Below, piece by piece: positions 1-6,128 of a stretch of 8,559 bases of DNA. The position numbers and the translations under genes are program-made. The stretch is from Bacillota bacterium (lineage in GTDB: Bacteria > Bacillota > Clostridia > Lachnospirales > Anaerotignaceae): the NCBI GenBank assembly GCA_023413275.1, contig JAEZPX010000018.1, forward strand, positions 1 to 8,559, written 5' to 3'. Under the pieces are notes generated by a model. That model ran no database searches. It was not told the DNA's origin and worked only from the letters and a program-made list of their open reading frames with translations. The stretch's first letter is position 1; every line of letters begins with the position of its first letter.

Positions 1-132
1 GGCAGAGACCCTGGTAAAAAATATATAGCGATTTGCAAGAAAAAACTTGATGTAAACAAAATAGTGAAGTGGAAGATCGTGTCGGATGATGTTCTTTTGA
101 TTTACAATAAAAATGCACAGGAAGTGAGTTGA
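1..132 (+). CDS. 3' end of an unidentified gene upstream of the KwaB-like gene
   Basis: An open frame runs in from the left edge and stops at TGA 130-132, giving the last 43 residues of a protein. The tail is rich in lysine (for example KKYIAICKKKLD) and ends in VLLIYNKNAQEVS. It has no hydrophobic stretch long enough for a membrane helix. Only 7 bases separate its stop from the ATG of the KwaB-like gene, so the two are very probably one operon and this protein is the likely partner. In the described Kiwa system the upstream partner KwaA is a small multi-helix membrane protein. The visible tail does not look like a membrane segment, but too little is present to rule out KwaA with a soluble C-terminus. 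The product cannot be identified from this fragment. Confidence 0.6.
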   Translation, partial: GRDPGKKYIAICKKKLDVNKIVKWKIVSDDVLLIYNKNAQEVS

Positions 133-139
133 GATAAGT

Positions 140-1156
140 ATGGACCAACAAGATAGAACTACAATACATGTGACGGGAGAAGACACAATTGAACAGAATC
201 CGCAGGGATTTGTAACTGCAGCGTTGAATCAGATGTTTCAAGATGAGGAGCGGGGATTTGACGTATTTATCATTATGAAAGCAGAAGACTCAATCGTGAA
301 ACATTTTCTGTTTTATGAGCATGGCGAACAAAGTTTTAAGAAGAGAATTGAGGACTCTATCTCTGCGACTGTTAAAGAGAAATTCTTGGCAGAAGATGCT
401 GAGTATGCAATGGCGGAAAATGTAGCAGACAATCAGAATAAGTTCTATCTTATTAAACAAAGCCATGAATACAATCCATTTGAATTTTTGAGTATCCCAG
501 AAGAGAATATAGTAGCTTTTTCTGTATTGGAACGTGATAGTGCAGAGGCAATTATATTTCGATTTCGTAGAGATGGAAAGACAATCTGGGCATATCAATA
601 CATTGCGTCAGTAAATATACCAAATAAAAAGAAGGAAAATTTCCTTGCTAAAGTATATGCTACGGAACATCAAGATAGATTTGTCGAAATGGACGAGCTT
701 CTTTTCCCCATTACGAAAAAAATTAATCTTCTTGTTATTGATGATTATATTATTACAAAAGATACTAGCTTGATGCAAAGGCACTTTAAATTCAATGAGT
801 TTATTAGTGCAACCGCAGGCAAAGTTGTTGTTGATATTACTGCATTAAACTTAGTGTCAAATTCCGAAAAATTGACGGACTATATCAACAGAACGCAAAC
901 CAAGTATGCCAAGAAGATGATGAGAATTAAGAAATATCATGTAATTACTAAATCGGCAGATGAACTCTTGGAAAAGGTGAAAACGGTACCGAGATGGGAA
1001 GGTGTATTTGATGTTACTGAAGACAAGATAAACCTTCGTACATATCAAGATGTGGAAAACTTGATAGATTTGTTTGATGAGCGATTTACTATTTCGCCTA
1101 TAACAGGTGATGAATTCGACACAGATGTAAAAAAACTTGTGGGTCCACTGTCCTAA
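140..1156 (+). CDS. DUF4868 / KwaB-like protein (Kiwa-type anti-phage defence)
   Basis: This 338-residue protein has no signal peptide or membrane helix and is probably cytoplasmic. The second half follows the DUF4868 pattern found in KwaB. A hydrophobic strand leads into LLVIDDYIITKD (197-208), a phenylalanine-rich stretch follows (HFKFNEF, 215-221), and the C-terminus carries SPITGDEFDTDVKK (319-332), close to the 'S-x-L-T-G-x-x-Y' ending I recall for the family. Its length fits KwaB proteins (a little over 300 residues). In described Kiwa, KwaB works with the membrane sensor KwaA and limits phage late in infection. Here the 5' neighbour ends 7 bases away and is only partly visible, so it is unknown whether this is a full Kiwa pair or a relative with another partner. 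The ATG at 140 has only a weak purine-rich site (GGAAGTGAG, 120-128) that overlaps the upstream gene, consistent with translational coupling. The family call is from remembered motifs, not a search. Confidence 0.72.
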   Translation: MDQQDRTTIHVTGEDTIEQNPQGFVTAALNQMFQDEERGFDVFIIMKAEDSIVKHFLFYEHGEQSFKKRIEDSISATVKEKFLAEDAEYAMAENVADNQNKFYLIKQSHEYNPFEFLSIPEENIVAFSVLERDSAEAIIFRFRRDGKTIWAYQYIASVNIPNKKKENFLAKVYATEHQDRFVEMDELLFPITKKINLLVIDDYIITKDTSLMQRHFKFNEFISATAGKVVVDITALNLVSNSEKLTDYINRTQTKYAKKMMRIKKYHVITKSADELLEKVKTVPRWEGVFDVTEDKINLRTYQDVENLIDLFDERFTISPITGDEFDTDVKKLVGPLS

Positions 1157-1216
1157 ACAAGTACATTCTGAGTGCGTATGAGTAGTGTTGGAATATTCAC
1201 TACTTATAATGTGTTT

Positions 1217-1276
1217 CCCATTATGTTTACGCAACGGAACCGGCATGGGGGGTACACATTTGTACCATAATGGGAA
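1217..1276. repeat. Dispersed repeat copy 1, with nested inverted repeats
   Basis: This copy shares the blocks TTATGTTTAC, AACC, GGGGTAC and GTACCATAATG with copy 2 (2292-2345), in the same order and orientation. It can fold twice. The outer arms CCCATTATG (1217-1225) and CATAATGGG (1266-1274) pair perfectly, and an inner hairpin GGTACA-CATT-TGTACC lies at 1251-1266. It has no U-run after it, so it is not a typical terminator. Read from 1223, both copies encode similar short peptides ending in Val-Pro-stop (here MFTQRNRHGGYTFVP), so it may be a coding relic of a mobile element. The family of the element was not identified. Confidence 0.7.
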
Positions 1277-1278
1277 GC

Positions 1279-1294
1279 TTAAACTACAGTTTAA
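1279..1294. repeat. Small palindrome just after repeat copy 1
   Basis: TTAAACT (1279-1285), a 2-base centre AC, and AGTTTAA (1288-1294) form a perfect 7-bp inverted repeat 4 bases after the outer arm of repeat copy 1. A TATAAT hexamer lies downstream at 1306-1311, but no convincing -35 box is 17 bases upstream of it. It could be an operator, a leftover element end or chance in AT-rich DNA. Confidence 0.35.
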
Positions 1295-1427
1295 AATAGC
1301 AAGAATATAATTCGGAAAGTGATATTAAATGAGGCAAACCTTACGATTATGCATAATGATTTTAAAAAGAAGTTTCGCAAACTACGTAGTAATAAAATAG
1401 AAAATAGTTGAGTGTACAATTAAATTT

Positions 1428-1434
1428 GGAGGAG
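1428..1434 (+). promoter_or_regulatory. Ribosome binding site deciding the HEPN-like gene start
   Basis: GGAGGAG at 1428-1434 ends a few bases before the ATG at 1438, and the GGAGG core is 5 bases from that ATG. The TTG at 1408, which would add 10 residues, has no purine-rich site before it. This favours the ATG at 1438. Confidence 0.75.
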
Positions 1435-1437
1435 TTT

Positions 1438-2076
1438 ATGTTTACAAATGATAAAATGCATTTTTGTAAAGAGTGTGAGATAGAGGTGGCTAAAGCACTG
1501 TATAATGATTTCATAAATGCAAGAGATTCGGGGGATTCCAGTCAGGCTAGACTAAAGTTTCAGAAGATTTGCGGTGTAATGAAAGAACGAGTAAATGATC
1601 ATTATATCAGTCCTATAAAAACATTCCTAAATGCTACTCGTTCACATGAACATCGCGAGTGGTATGGATTTATCGTGATGTGCATCAATTGTATTTTAAT
1701 AGAATTTTACTATGAGATGATTTATGGTTATGATCAGTCTAGCGACGGTGGTGAAGTGCTTGTAGCGTATAAAATCGTCCTTCCACAACTGGACAATGTA
1801 ATAACGGAAGATATGGCAAAAAATTTTTATAAAGGAATTCGTTGTGGCATTATCCATCAAGGTCAGACAAAGAAACAAACGGCAATTACCTTTGAGTATG
1901 ACAAAATCATTGAAAAGAATGGTCCACACTACCTATGTAATCCGCAAACGCTGTTTGAAGCATTAAAAAAGCTCTATAAAAGTTATTGGGAAATACTTTC
2001 TATGAGGGACTATACTGAAACGGAGAGTGAACTATTGATTAAAAAATTTCATCTGATTTTACAACATGTCAATTAA
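1438..2076 (+). CDS. HEPN-like protein with Rx4H motif, putative RNase or toxin-like defence protein
   Basis: A 212-residue, probably cytoplasmic, mostly helical protein. The key motif is RCGIIHQGQTK, in which Arg135 and His140 form R-x4-H, the signature of HEPN-domain ribonucleases. It follows the aromatic lead-in NFYKG, a combination I recall from uncharacterised 'RCGIxHQ' bacterial proteins. Before it is a hydrophobic aromatic helix (CILIEFYYEMIYGY, about residues 84-97). HEPN domains with Rx4-6H are RNA-cleaving effectors in toxin-antitoxin, CRISPR and abortive-infection systems; that this protein cleaves RNA is inferred. No antitoxin-like or nucleotidyltransferase partner (MNT type) adjoins it. 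It stands alone between two copies of a direct repeat, with about 280 bases upstream and 310 downstream free of recognisable genes. An ATG start at 1438 is chosen over TTG 1408 because of its ribosome binding site. Confidence 0.6.
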   Translation: MFTNDKMHFCKECEIEVAKALYNDFINARDSGDSSQARLKFQKICGVMKERVNDHYISPIKTFLNATRSHEHREWYGFIVMCINCILIEFYYEMIYGYDQSSDGGEVLVAYKIVLPQLDNVITEDMAKNFYKGIRCGIIHQGQTKKQTAITFEYDKIIEKNGPHYLCNPQTLFEALKKLYKSYWEILSMRDYTETESELLIKKFHLILQHVN

Positions 2077-2291
2077 GTGGATGTTAACACAGGATTTTAA
2101 ATATTTATTGTATGTGAAACCTGAGGATAATTTTATTGTATCTTGAGATGAGCTAATTGGATTCGTTGTATTTTCCACATCGCTATAAATTCAAATTTAC
2201 TTATTAACTGTTTTGTTTTCTAATCCTTTGATTTAAAACCTACAAGTTTTAAAAATTGAAGGATGGATTTATGAGAATATATAAGTTTCTG
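2077..2291. other. Gene-free AT-rich spacer between the HEPN-like gene and repeat copy 2
   Basis: Together with the adjoining repeat copy, about 310 bases separate the HEPN-like stop from the next gene. I see no RNA gene, strong terminator or convincing promoter here. A 22-codon frame with a plausible site (GAAGGATGG before ATG 2271) reads into repeat copy 2 and stops at the TAA within its CCATAATG block. It ends in NRGTQLVP, like the peptide of copy 1, and is more likely a relic than a gene. Confidence 0.5.
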
Positions 2292-2345
2292 GTTATGTTT
2301 ACCAGTGTAACCAATAGGGGTACGCAGTTAGTACCATAATGCGAA
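2292..2345. repeat. Dispersed repeat copy 2
   Basis: Same orientation as copy 1 and about 1,075 bases downstream. It shares TTATGTTTAC, AACC, GGGGTAC and GTACCATAATG with copy 1 and has small length differences in between. The inner hairpin is kept (GGTAC 2319-2323, GTACC 2331-2335, 7-base loop), but the outer 9-bp arms of copy 1 are degraded. That the stem core is kept while the loop changes hints that the fold matters or once did. Confidence 0.7.
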
Positions 2346-2386
2346 AATACTGATGTTTTATAATTGTTTTGAAAGAAGGAATGTCA

Positions 2387-2683
2387 TTGGTTAAAGCAAA
2401 CAATATACGTGATATAAATCAAATCAAAGAAATATTAGATAATATGAGAAATTATGTTGCCGCATATGAAGAACAAAACGGCGATCTTTCAGAAAATACA
2501 TTGGAAAATTTGAATTTCCAAATCTGTGAAATAGATGAATTTATCATTGGAACTCAAAAGAGCAATAATGCTAATTTAGCTAAGGGCTATATCAGAATGA
2601 TGACTTATTGGGAATACATCGATGGAAAATGTAGCTTTTGGGATATGATTGGAGAACTAAAAAAATATGAAGGAGAAATTTGA
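2387..2683 (+). CDS. Unknown 98-residue protein, operon partner of the SEC-C gene
   Basis: I do not recognise this protein. It is acidic and appears wholly helical (IREINQIKEIL-like and LENLNFQICEIDEF-like stretches), with no membrane segment and no clear DNA-binding motif. The best ribosome binding site, AGAAGGA (2374-2380), abuts ATG 2381 with no gap but lies 6 bases before TTG 2387, so TTG 2387 is preferred. ATG 2381 (100 residues) and TTG 2369 (104 residues) remain possible. Its end overlaps the start of the SEC-C gene by 17 bases in another frame, so the two are co-translated and probably act together. A small acidic helical protein before a larger metal-binding one could be an antitoxin, chaperone or immunity partner; that is a guess from arrangement only. 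Confidence 0.6.
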   Translation: MVKANNIRDINQIKEILDNMRNYVAAYEEQNGDLSENTLENLNFQICEIDEFIIGTQKSNNANLAKGYIRMMTYWEYIDGKCSFWDMIGELKKYEGEI

Positions 2684-3737
2684 AAATAAAGATGTTAGTT
2701 GTTTATGTGGTAGTGGAAAAACATATGCCAATTGTTGCAAAGGGAAAATCAGTCCTAACCAGAGTACAGGAATACATAAAAACTTTATGCACGAACTTGA
2801 TAAAATACGCAGAAATTTCAAACATCTGTGTTTACATCCTAAGAAGGATGAGTGCTGTGATGTAAAAACCCATGCTCATACCATTTCGCAAAAAGCAGTT
2901 TTATCTTTAATTGCAGAAAACGGAGAGGTTTTGATGCCTGTAGTATATGGAATAACAAATGAATTTAAAATGAAGCCAATGGGTATAGAGGCCAAGGCCA
3001 CAAAATTTTACTGTTTTTGCCAAAACCATGATGCAATGTTTTATCCAATTGATCAACAAAAGGTAAAACTTGATGAATACGCTTTTTTCTTATATTCCTA
3101 TCGAACTTTTGCAGCCACATACTACAAAGTTATACGTGAGCTTGAATGCTATAATAAGTTGCGTCAAAAATATGACTTAACCTGTAACCCGTTGGCCATC
3201 CACTTTTATGTACAAGCTGAAAAAAAATGGGTACCAGCATTGAACTATTACAAAGACAAATTCGATAGTGCTATACTTACTGAAAAATACGATTGTTTAG
3301 AAAATGCATCTTTAACTTTAGAGTATCGAGTTTATTTTGCAGCTGCTACCTGTTTTTGCCCGATGTTTGATATTTTCGGAAACTCAATTATTCACAAAGA
3401 ATTTGATTTACCAATGCTTTATATTTCGATAATACCGGATGAAAATCAAACTCGCATTATATTTTCATGGTTTAAAGAAGATCATTCTATATATGGTTTT
3501 TTAAGTGAACAATTAGAAAAAGCACCAACAAGATTGATATTAAAATATCTAAATAATTTAATACCACTTAATTGTGAAAACATAACAGTTAGCCCATTGC
3601 TATGGAAAAAATGGGATGAAGCTGCTAAAGAAGATTTTTTAAAAGTTGCTCATAATGATTTGGAAGATGAAAAGGTTAAAGGTTTTTCTAAAACATATTT
3701 TGAAGAAAGAAATTATAATTTGTTTTTGCAGCTATGA
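2667..3737 (+). CDS. SEC-C motif protein with a second putative zinc-binding region
   Basis: A 356-residue soluble protein. Residues 12-24 (CLCGSGKTYANCC) are a near-perfect SEC-C motif, the zinc-binding element first seen at the SecA C-terminus and found in many other proteins. A second Cys/His-rich part follows: Cys55, His57, Cys63, Cys64, His69 and His71 in the context THAHTISQ, then LIAENGEV and FYCFCQNHDAMFYPID (114-129). I recall this 'H-[ST]-I-[SQ]-K ... FCxxHD' layout from a widespread family of uncharacterised proteins, but I cannot give it a verified family name. The layout could be a zinc-stabilised nuclease-like or structural fold. The C-terminal half (about 200-356) shows no known motif. 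The ATG at 2667 lies inside the preceding gene, with GGAG at 2651-2654 a rather long distance upstream. It is not SecA or a fragment of it: no helicase motifs are present. Confidence 0.78.
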   Translation: MKEKFENKDVSCLCGSGKTYANCCKGKISPNQSTGIHKNFMHELDKIRRNFKHLCLHPKKDECCDVKTHAHTISQKAVLSLIAENGEVLMPVVYGITNEFKMKPMGIEAKATKFYCFCQNHDAMFYPIDQQKVKLDEYAFFLYSYRTFAATYYKVIRELECYNKLRQKYDLTCNPLAIHFYVQAEKKWVPALNYYKDKFDSAILTEKYDCLENASLTLEYRVYFAAATCFCPMFDIFGNSIIHKEFDLPMLYISIIPDENQTRIIFSWFKEDHSIYGFLSEQLEKAPTRLILKYLNNLIPLNCENITVSPLLWKKWDEAAKEDFLKVAHNDLEDEKVKGFSKTYFEERNYNLFLQL

Positions 3738-3738
3738 C

Positions 3739-3772
3739 TTCATATGAAGTATAGAATTCAATTTTGAATTAT
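3739..3772. repeat. Two adjacent small palindromes after the SEC-C gene
   Basis: CTTCATATGAAG is a perfect 12-bp palindrome directly after the stop codon. It is closely followed by AATTCAA-TT-TTGAATT, a 7-bp inverted repeat. Neither is GC-rich or followed by a T-run, so at best they form a weak transcription end. They could also be binding sites or chance. Confidence 0.35.
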
Positions 3773-3819
3773 GTTTATAACGGATAAGATAAATTTTTAA
3801 TATATGGAGGAGATGCGTT

Positions 3820-4068
3820 ATGAACTATCATAAGAGCAGAACTATGCTATTGCTTGGAGTGGGAATTTGTTTATTCATTTTATTTGTAGGCATAATTACT
3901 GCTAAAAATTGGATAATTGTTGTTGGAGCCATTATTGTGATTGTTGAAGCAATTCAATTCTCCATTTTTTACCGATGTCCTCATTGCGGCAAATCTCTTA
4001 CATGTGTTAGTGGACCAGTTCCTGAACATTGTCCACATTGTGGAAAAGAACTGAAGTATATATTATGA
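3820..4068 (+). CDS. Small membrane protein with C-terminal zinc ribbon
   Basis: An 82-residue protein with two closely spaced hydrophobic helices (about residues 9-28 and 31-50). A C-terminal zinc ribbon follows, with Cys53/Cys56 (CPHC) and Cys71/Cys74 (CPHC). The two metal knuckles are near-identical, as in rubredoxin-like ribbons. The short positively charged N-terminus (HKSR) suggests the N-terminus and the ribbon both face the cytoplasm as a helical hairpin. The role is unknown; small 2TM-ribbon proteins are common in Clostridia. A clear GGAGG at 3806-3810 lies 9 bases from the ATG. It is spaced more than 80 bases from each neighbour and is probably transcribed on its own. Confidence 0.75.
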   Translation: MNYHKSRTMLLLGVGICLFILFVGIITAKNWIIVVGAIIVIVEAIQFSIFYRCPHCGKSLTCVSGPVPEHCPHCGKELKYIL

Positions 4069-4091
4069 ACCAAATTATTAGAAAAATCAGT

Positions 4092-4117
4092 TTCGCAGTA
4101 TGTTTACACTGTGCGAA
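4092..4117. repeat. Bulged hairpin between zinc-ribbon and hydrolase genes
   Basis: TTCGCAGT (4092-4099) pairs with ACTG-tg-CGAA (4108-4117), with a 2-base bulge and an 8-base loop ATGTTTAC. No T-run follows on the plus strand, so it is not a standard terminator. The loop octamer also occurs in both dispersed repeats, which may be coincidence. Confidence 0.4.
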
Positions 4118-4151
4118 GAAAGTAAGATCCAATCATTTATTATAATTAAAT

Positions 4152-4158
4152 AGGAGGT
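4152..4158 (+). promoter_or_regulatory. Ribosome binding site deciding a TTG start
   Basis: AGGAGGT is a near-ideal anti-16S match 6 bases before TTG 4165 and fixes the start of the MBL-fold hydrolase. A TATAAT just upstream (4141-4146) is too close to leave a normal leader, so it is not called as a promoter. Confidence 0.8.
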
Positions 4159-4164
4159 AATAAA

Positions 4165-4905
4165 TTGAAAAACATATTTATATTACCGATAACTTTTCAT
4201 TTGGATAATACAGAGCTTATAATATACCCTACACTTCTGCAAGATGATAATGAATTAATTTTGGTTGATTGTGGTTATCCAGATTCAGTACCAAAGTTGG
4301 AACATGCAATGAATCAAATAGGATTATCTCTAAATCAGTTAACAAAAATAATTATTACACACCATGACCACGACCATATGGGGGCATTAAAGGAGATAAA
4401 AGAACGGTATCCTTTTGTACAAATTCTTTGCTCAAAAGAAGAGGCTCCGTATATAACAGGGCAGCGCAAATCACTGCGCTTGCAACAGGCTGAGGCAATT
4501 CAGGATACCTTGCCAGAAAGTGAAAAAGAAGGCGGTATGCAGTTTCAAAGCTTTATAGCTGCTTTACAAAAAGTTGATATTCATGATGTTAGAATAATAA
4601 ATAGGGGAGATATCCTTCCTTTCTGTGGTGGGATTGAGGTAGTCGATACGAAAGGGCATATGCCCGGCCACATCTCTTTATATGTCAAAAAGGACAAGAC
4701 ACTCATAGCTGGGGATGCCCTAGTGGTGGAAGACGAAGAGCTGTGTATGGCTATGCCACAATTTATTTTAAATGTACAAGATGCACAAGACTCTATTCGA
4801 AAACTTTTAAATTATGATATTAAAACAATAATTTGTTATCATGGCGGGCTATACAAATTTGATATACTAAACAGCTTGCAAACAGTAATAAAGAGCTTCA
4901 CATAA
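4165..4905 (+). CDS. Metallo-beta-lactamase-fold hydrolase
   Basis: A complete 246-residue cytoplasmic MBL-fold protein. The metal-binding sites appear in family order: THHDHDHMG (His66, Asp68, Asp70, His71), then GHMPGHIS (His169), AGDAL (Asp184) and the last metal ligand in CYHGG (His226). The first motif is H-x-D-x-D-H rather than H-x-H-x-D-H. Asp in this position is known in many Firmicutes MBL-fold hydrolases, so the enzyme is probably active. The substrate cannot be told; candidates include thioesters, lactones and phosphoesters. Nothing indicates beta-lactam resistance: there is no signal peptide and sequence details differ. It starts at TTG 4165, which has an excellent AGGAGGT (4152-4158) 6 bases upstream and no better ATG in frame. 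It is a single gene with AT-rich spacers on both sides. Confidence 0.88.
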   Translation: MKNIFILPITFHLDNTELIIYPTLLQDDNELILVDCGYPDSVPKLEHAMNQIGLSLNQLTKIIITHHDHDHMGALKEIKERYPFVQILCSKEEAPYITGQRKSLRLQQAEAIQDTLPESEKEGGMQFQSFIAALQKVDIHDVRIINRGDILPFCGGIEVVDTKGHMPGHISLYVKKDKTLIAGDALVVEDEELCMAMPQFILNVQDAQDSIRKLLNYDIKTIICYHGGLYKFDILNSLQTVIKSFT

Positions 4906-5011
4906 TGGTTATGATATACAGTCTGATTACAAAGAGTCCAATGTTGTGCATGTGAAACAAAAATACTAATTATTTTAATGTGTATATCTTTGTTTGCAAG
5001 GAGAGAAGAGA

Positions 5012-6007
5012 ATGACTATGAAAAAAATAGCAATATTAGCCTTATCTGCATTTGTAATTTTTTCCATGTCCGCATGCAATGCCTCATCTAAGGCAGAGGC
5101 GTTCAGTGAGGAGAAGTTTTTAGAGGATATTACGCCTAATGTTGTTTGCCTTAATTCCTGTGTGCAGGAGATGTTTGGTGCAGAGGTTGGATCTGATGAA
5201 GATAGCTATTTAGCTGCTTATGAAAGCGAGAGTGCCTATGCTGATGGCATTGGTGATATTGCTCTGCTTTTTAAACCGGGAGAGGAGAGCAAATATGCGA
5301 ATTATTTTATTGACCCTATAGGTTCCTATTATTATCCCGTAAAAAACTTCAAAACAAATACGGAGGTCAAGGACTATTTAAGAAAATATTTATCAGATGA
5401 AGTTATCGATCAATGGTTTTCAAACGACTTTTTGGAATATGAGGGACAGCTTTATTTAAGAAGGGGTTCAAGGGGCTACGGCGCGATGACATGTGATTTG
5501 GAAAGTCTGAAGTATGTAGAAGAAAAAGATGACAAACAATATGTCACTGTTGATTTTAAGCTCTTTGATGAGTTTGACCATACGGAAACATTGGAATTTT
5601 CAAAGGTTCATGATGTATGGATTATGACAAATGAAGTAGTACCTGCCGTTAACGAAACGATTGAAAACAGTGACAAAGAAATATCGGAAGAAACGGCTAT
5701 ACCCAAAAAGAAGGATGATTATTCGGGTTCGTATGTTGACAGGCAAGGAACCGAAGACATATATAGTGATTTGGATTTAACATATTTGGAAGATGAGTCA
5801 TATCAAGCCACGATTGGTATCTTCCGTTTGGCACAATTAGATGGAGTTGCTAAGGTCGATGGAGAAACTCTTTCTTTTGAAGATGAAGTTTATAAGGTAA
5901 AAGGTATAATTATCGTACAAGACAATAAGGCAGTGTTAACCATTACAGAATCTGGTTTTGAATATATTAATCCAGGAGACGTTTTTGAGTTTTCTGAAAA
6001 ACTATAG
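5012..6007 (+). CDS. Secreted lipoprotein, IseA-like middle region (tentative)
   Basis: A 331-residue exported lipoprotein. The N-terminus has Lys4-Lys5, a hydrophobic core and the lipobox MSAC with lipidated Cys22, so the mature protein is anchored to the outer face of the membrane. The middle (about 105-210) has the pattern 'NT-x-V-x-x-YLRKYLS', 'EYEGQLYLR' and a final 'W-I', reminiscent of IseA/DL-endopeptidase inhibitor-like lipoproteins; this is tentative. After an acidic linker (about 217-235), a C-terminal beta-rich domain (237-327) contains YSGSYVDRQGTEDIY, IGIFRLAQLDG and ITESGFEYINPGDVF. I recall this repeated theme from Lachnospiraceae lipoproteins of unknown role. ATG 5012 is chosen because AAGGAG (4998-5003) is 8 bases upstream; TTG 4994 would place the signal too far inside. 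Transcription probably ends at the terminator near 6123. Confidence 0.82.
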   Translation: MTMKKIAILALSAFVIFSMSACNASSKAEAFSEEKFLEDITPNVVCLNSCVQEMFGAEVGSDEDSYLAAYESESAYADGIGDIALLFKPGEESKYANYFIDPIGSYYYPVKNFKTNTEVKDYLRKYLSDEVIDQWFSNDFLEYEGQLYLRRGSRGYGAMTCDLESLKYVEEKDDKQYVTVDFKLFDEFDHTETLEFSKVHDVWIMTNEVVPAVNETIENSDKEISEETAIPKKKDDYSGSYVDRQGTEDIYSDLDLTYLEDESYQATIGIFRLAQLDGVAKVDGETLSFEDEVYKVKGIIIVQDNKAVLTITESGFEYINPGDVFEFSEKL

Positions 6008-6080
6008 CAACATGGAATAAGATGCATATTTAATATCAGGAGTGATAGAACTTCCTAACAACCTAATGACGAAGTATCTG

Positions 6081-6128
6081 AGAGCAATGATATCAACGTA
6101 TATAAATACGATATCATTGCTCTTTTTT
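6081..6128 (+). terminator. Strong intrinsic terminator after the lipoprotein gene
   Basis: AGAGCAATGATATC (6081-6094) and its perfect complement GATATCATTGCTCT (6110-6123) form a 14-bp stem with a 15-base loop. The loop can itself pair GTAT with ATAC. A run of six T from 6123 follows on the plus strand. There is no A-run on the left arm, so it works in one direction. It separates the lipoprotein gene from the mobile-element-type genes to the right. Confidence 0.9.

Noticed and set aside
290..598. Minus-strand open frame inside the KwaB-like gene
   Set aside because: It lies fully opposite a well-supported gene, has no ribosome binding site and its translation looks like antisense noise.
857..1246. 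Minus-strand open frame over the end of the KwaB-like gene
   Set aside because: It overlaps coding sequence and repeat copy 1, and no domain is recognisable.
1217..1274. Repeat copy 1 as an intrinsic terminator of the KwaB-like gene
   Set aside because: No T-run follows the stem, and the same block recurs at 2292-2345, where the outer stem is absent.
1338..1410. Short frame MHNDFKKKFRKLRSNKIENS before the HEPN-like gene
   Set aside because: It looks like a basic helical peptide tail and resembles relics seen in Firmicutes intergenic DNA, but it has no convincing ribosome binding site and is too short to support as a gene.
1696..1929. Minus-strand open frame inside the HEPN-like gene
   Set aside because: Antisense shadow with no start signal.
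2680..2865. Alternative plus frame at the start of the SEC-C gene
   Set aside because: The overlapping frame encodes the clear SEC-C motif, so this one is a shadow.
4141..4146. TATAAT before the MBL-fold gene as a -10 box
   Set aside because: Transcription would start within the ribosome binding site and no -35 box is at a suitable distance.
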